24,696 bases of DNA from contig CAYUWH010000019.1 in assembly GCA_964448615.1 (NCBI GenBank), positions 1 to 24,696 on the forward strand. Reading direction: 5' to 3'. Below, piece by piece: positions 23,783 through 24,696 of the stretch. The notes beneath the pieces are model-generated. The model worked only from the letters and a program-made list of their open reading frames with translations, was not told the origin of the DNA and searched no databases. Both the position numbers and the translations under genes were made by a program. The stretch comes from CAYUWH01 sp964448615. Its GTDB lineage: Bacteria; Patescibacteriota; Gracilibacteria; Peribacterales; Peribacteraceae. Position 1 is the stretch's first letter, and each line of letters opens with the position of its first letter.

Positions 23783-23799
23783 CATCAGATTGTCTGATG
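23783..23799 (-). promoter_or_regulatory. Palindromic operator B
   Basis: Minus strand CATCAGACAATCTGATG: perfect 7-bp arms CATCAGA/TCTGATG around 3 nt. It starts about 10 nt after the -10 and agrees with operator A at 15 of 17 positions. Confidence 0.7.
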
Positions 23800-23808
23800 T
23801 CTTAGGTT

Positions 23809-23837
23809 ACTGTAAATCTTTCGTCATAAAATGTCAA
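23809..23837 (-). promoter_or_regulatory. Promoter of the second Nudix gene
   Basis: TTGACA (23837-23832), 17 nt, TACAGT (23814-23809). The -35 contains the TGA stop codon of the upstream PH-domain gene (23836-23834). Confidence 0.65.
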
Positions 23838-24412
23838 TTTCCGTTTCCATTACCATTTGGCTCTGCGTTTGCATTTTTTGCCTCACTCGCAGCGCGCTCG
23901 CGTTCTCTCAATTGCATAATCGCCTGATGACATGCGCGGACATGCGGCACAAAATTTATTTTCAGTTTCGCGCTCTGTGCATCGAGAAGAATGCTTCCAA
24001 AATCGAGAAGATTCTGGAGCGGACCATGCTGGAATTTTTGAATATCCTGAATAAGCAGTACGCGCATGCTCTGATGGTCATCCCGGGACAGGAGTGTTTT
24101 TTTGATGCGATGGATGCGTTTGTCCGTAACGATCGTGATATTGAGAAAATGCCGGTAGAACTTCGAGAGAAATTCACATTGTGAAAGAAAAAACAGGGTG
24201 AACAGAATGGTGAGAATCAAGAGTCTCATCGAACTTCCGGGCTCGGTGATTTGCAGCAGTTGATATCCTGCAACCAGTACCACCAACATCCAGAGCGTCA
24301 CGAGCGTACACGTGCGAAAAAACCGGATGCCATGCTGACGAAAGGCGAATTGCAACTGCTCGTCGGGGGCTTTTCCCTGAAACTCGATGGCCTGCAGTTG
24401 TTCTGAATCCAT
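23834..24412 (-). CDS. Membrane protein with bacterial PH-like domain
   Basis: This 192-residue protein has two membrane segments (about 36-52, CTLVTLWMLVVLVAGYQLL, and about 63-80, RLLILTILFTLFFLSQ), followed by a bacterial PH-like domain of the DUF304/bPH type (NITIVTDKRIHRIKKTLLSRDDHQSMRVLLIQDIQ, then FGSILLDAQSAKLKINFVPHV). The tail is charged and ends in Asn-Gly repeats (PNGNGNGN). Function is unknown; such proteins are linked to membrane stress or protein complex assembly. The ATG at 24412 overlaps the stop of the upstream gene as TGATG, so it is translationally coupled. A TTG three nt earlier is less likely. Confidence 0.8.
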   Translation of the reverse strand: MDSEQLQAIEFQGKAPDEQLQFAFRQHGIRFFRTCTLVTLWMLVVLVAGYQLLQITEPGSSMRLLILTILFTLFFLSQCEFLSKFYRHFLNITIVTDKRIHRIKKTLLSRDDHQSMRVLLIQDIQKFQHGPLQNLLDFGSILLDAQSAKLKINFVPHVRACHQAIMQLRERERAASEAKNANAEPNGNGNGN

Positions 24413-24630
24413 CAAGACAAAAAGAGGAAGAGAGTGTTGAAGAGTGCAAGAAGTACTGCCGTATGCAAAAGGATCGCCAAGCGAATACGCTGCATCGTCA
24501 TACGACCGAGCACGCTTCCTCCCTCGAATTTAAAAAGGAGAAGTCCGTCCGTTTTCTGTTTGAAGAGTGTCCAGAGCAACAGTTCCGTCAGCAGGATAAC
24601 CACATTGCCGGTGATCAAGAGGAGTGGCAT
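24412..24630 (-). CDS. Small two-span membrane protein
   Basis: A 72-residue protein from the ATG at 24630 (MPLLLITGNVVILLTELLLWTLF). It has two hydrophobic segments (about 2-22 and about 52-70) joined by a basic loop (FKQKTDGLLLFKFEGGSVLGRMTMQRIRL). It is not recognised. Reality is supported by the TGATG stop/start overlap with the PH-domain gene and by a promoter 12 nt upstream of the ATG. The protein probably works in the membrane with the PH-domain partner. A TTG two codons earlier is possible. Confidence 0.7.
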   Translation of the reverse strand: MPLLLITGNVVILLTELLLWTLFKQKTDGLLLFKFEGGSVLGRMTMQRIRLAILLHTAVLLALFNTLFLFLS

Positions 24631-24642
24631 GGGCAAACGATC

Positions 24643-24671
24643 ATTCTCCCTATAAGAAGAGAAAAAGTCAA
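24643..24671 (-). promoter_or_regulatory. Promoter of the small membrane/PH-domain operon
   Basis: TTGACT (24671-24666), 17 nt and GAGAAT (24648-24643). The ATG at 24630 is 12 nt further on, so the leader would be about 5 nt, with no Shine-Dalgarno sequence. Confidence 0.55.
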
Positions 24672-24696
24672 AATTCCTGAACTGGGTTTGTGTTCA

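Overview
The window is a gene-dense bacterial chromosome fragment of moderate GC (roughly 50-55% by eye) with two 100-N scaffold gaps (8695-8794 and 16722-16821). Long frames end at TAA, TAG and TGA, so the code looks standard. The mix suggests a small-genome, probably uncultivated bacterium, perhaps a CPR/Patescibacteria (Peregrinibacteria/Peribacteria-like) lineage: an alpha-2-macroglobulin/PBP1C pair, an ECF sigma factor coupled to a very large non-zinc anti-sigma factor, short intergenic spaces and many starts without a ribosome-binding site. That placement is inference; there is no rRNA or ribosomal protein gene here to test it.

Layout. 1-1659 (minus): znuA-like lipoprotein and znuC-like ATPase, overlapping by 10 nt, behind a promoter whose spacer holds a palindromic operator. 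1693-2604 (minus): alpha/beta hydrolase. 2706-11103 (plus): a 1995-residue membrane-anchored alpha-2-macroglobulin with an intact CTEQ thioester motif, then a penicillin-binding protein 1C whose N-terminus falls in a scaffold gap. 11134-14040 (minus): an unrecognised protein, then a terminator, an anti-sigma factor and an ECF sigma factor joined by an ATGA overlap. 14041-14358 is a 318-nt intergenic stretch with a candidate sigma-gene -10, a perfect GC-rich palindrome and a strong plus promoter. 14359-15913: a His-rich polytopic membrane protein with an anomalous start, a small anchored protein and a small CxxC protein. 16056-17416: a glycine-zipper general-stress protein and a gap-truncated small gene, divergent from an HxlR regulator. 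17480-20929: a small hypothetical protein, queA and an ABC exporter. 20971-23837 (minus): three self-contained cassettes (MOSC protein and two Nudix proteins). 23834-24671 (minus): a small membrane protein coupled to a bacterial PH-domain protein.

How the genes fit together. Envelope maintenance dominates: A2M and PBP1C probably act together on protease defence and wall repair, the ECF/anti-sigma pair probably senses an envelope signal, and the ABC exporter, PH-domain pair and stress protein are also membrane-linked. Zinc or manganese uptake is probably metal-repressed.

The most interesting signals are regulatory. Several genes have a -10 element 5-9 nt before the ATG and no Shine-Dalgarno sequence, which points to leaderless transcripts. 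The MOSC/Nudix block instead uses consensus promoters, strong Shine-Dalgarno sites and a hairpin terminator per gene. Its two Nudix genes share a near-identical 17-bp palindrome just after their promoters. I see no CRISPR array, tRNA, rRNA or transposase.
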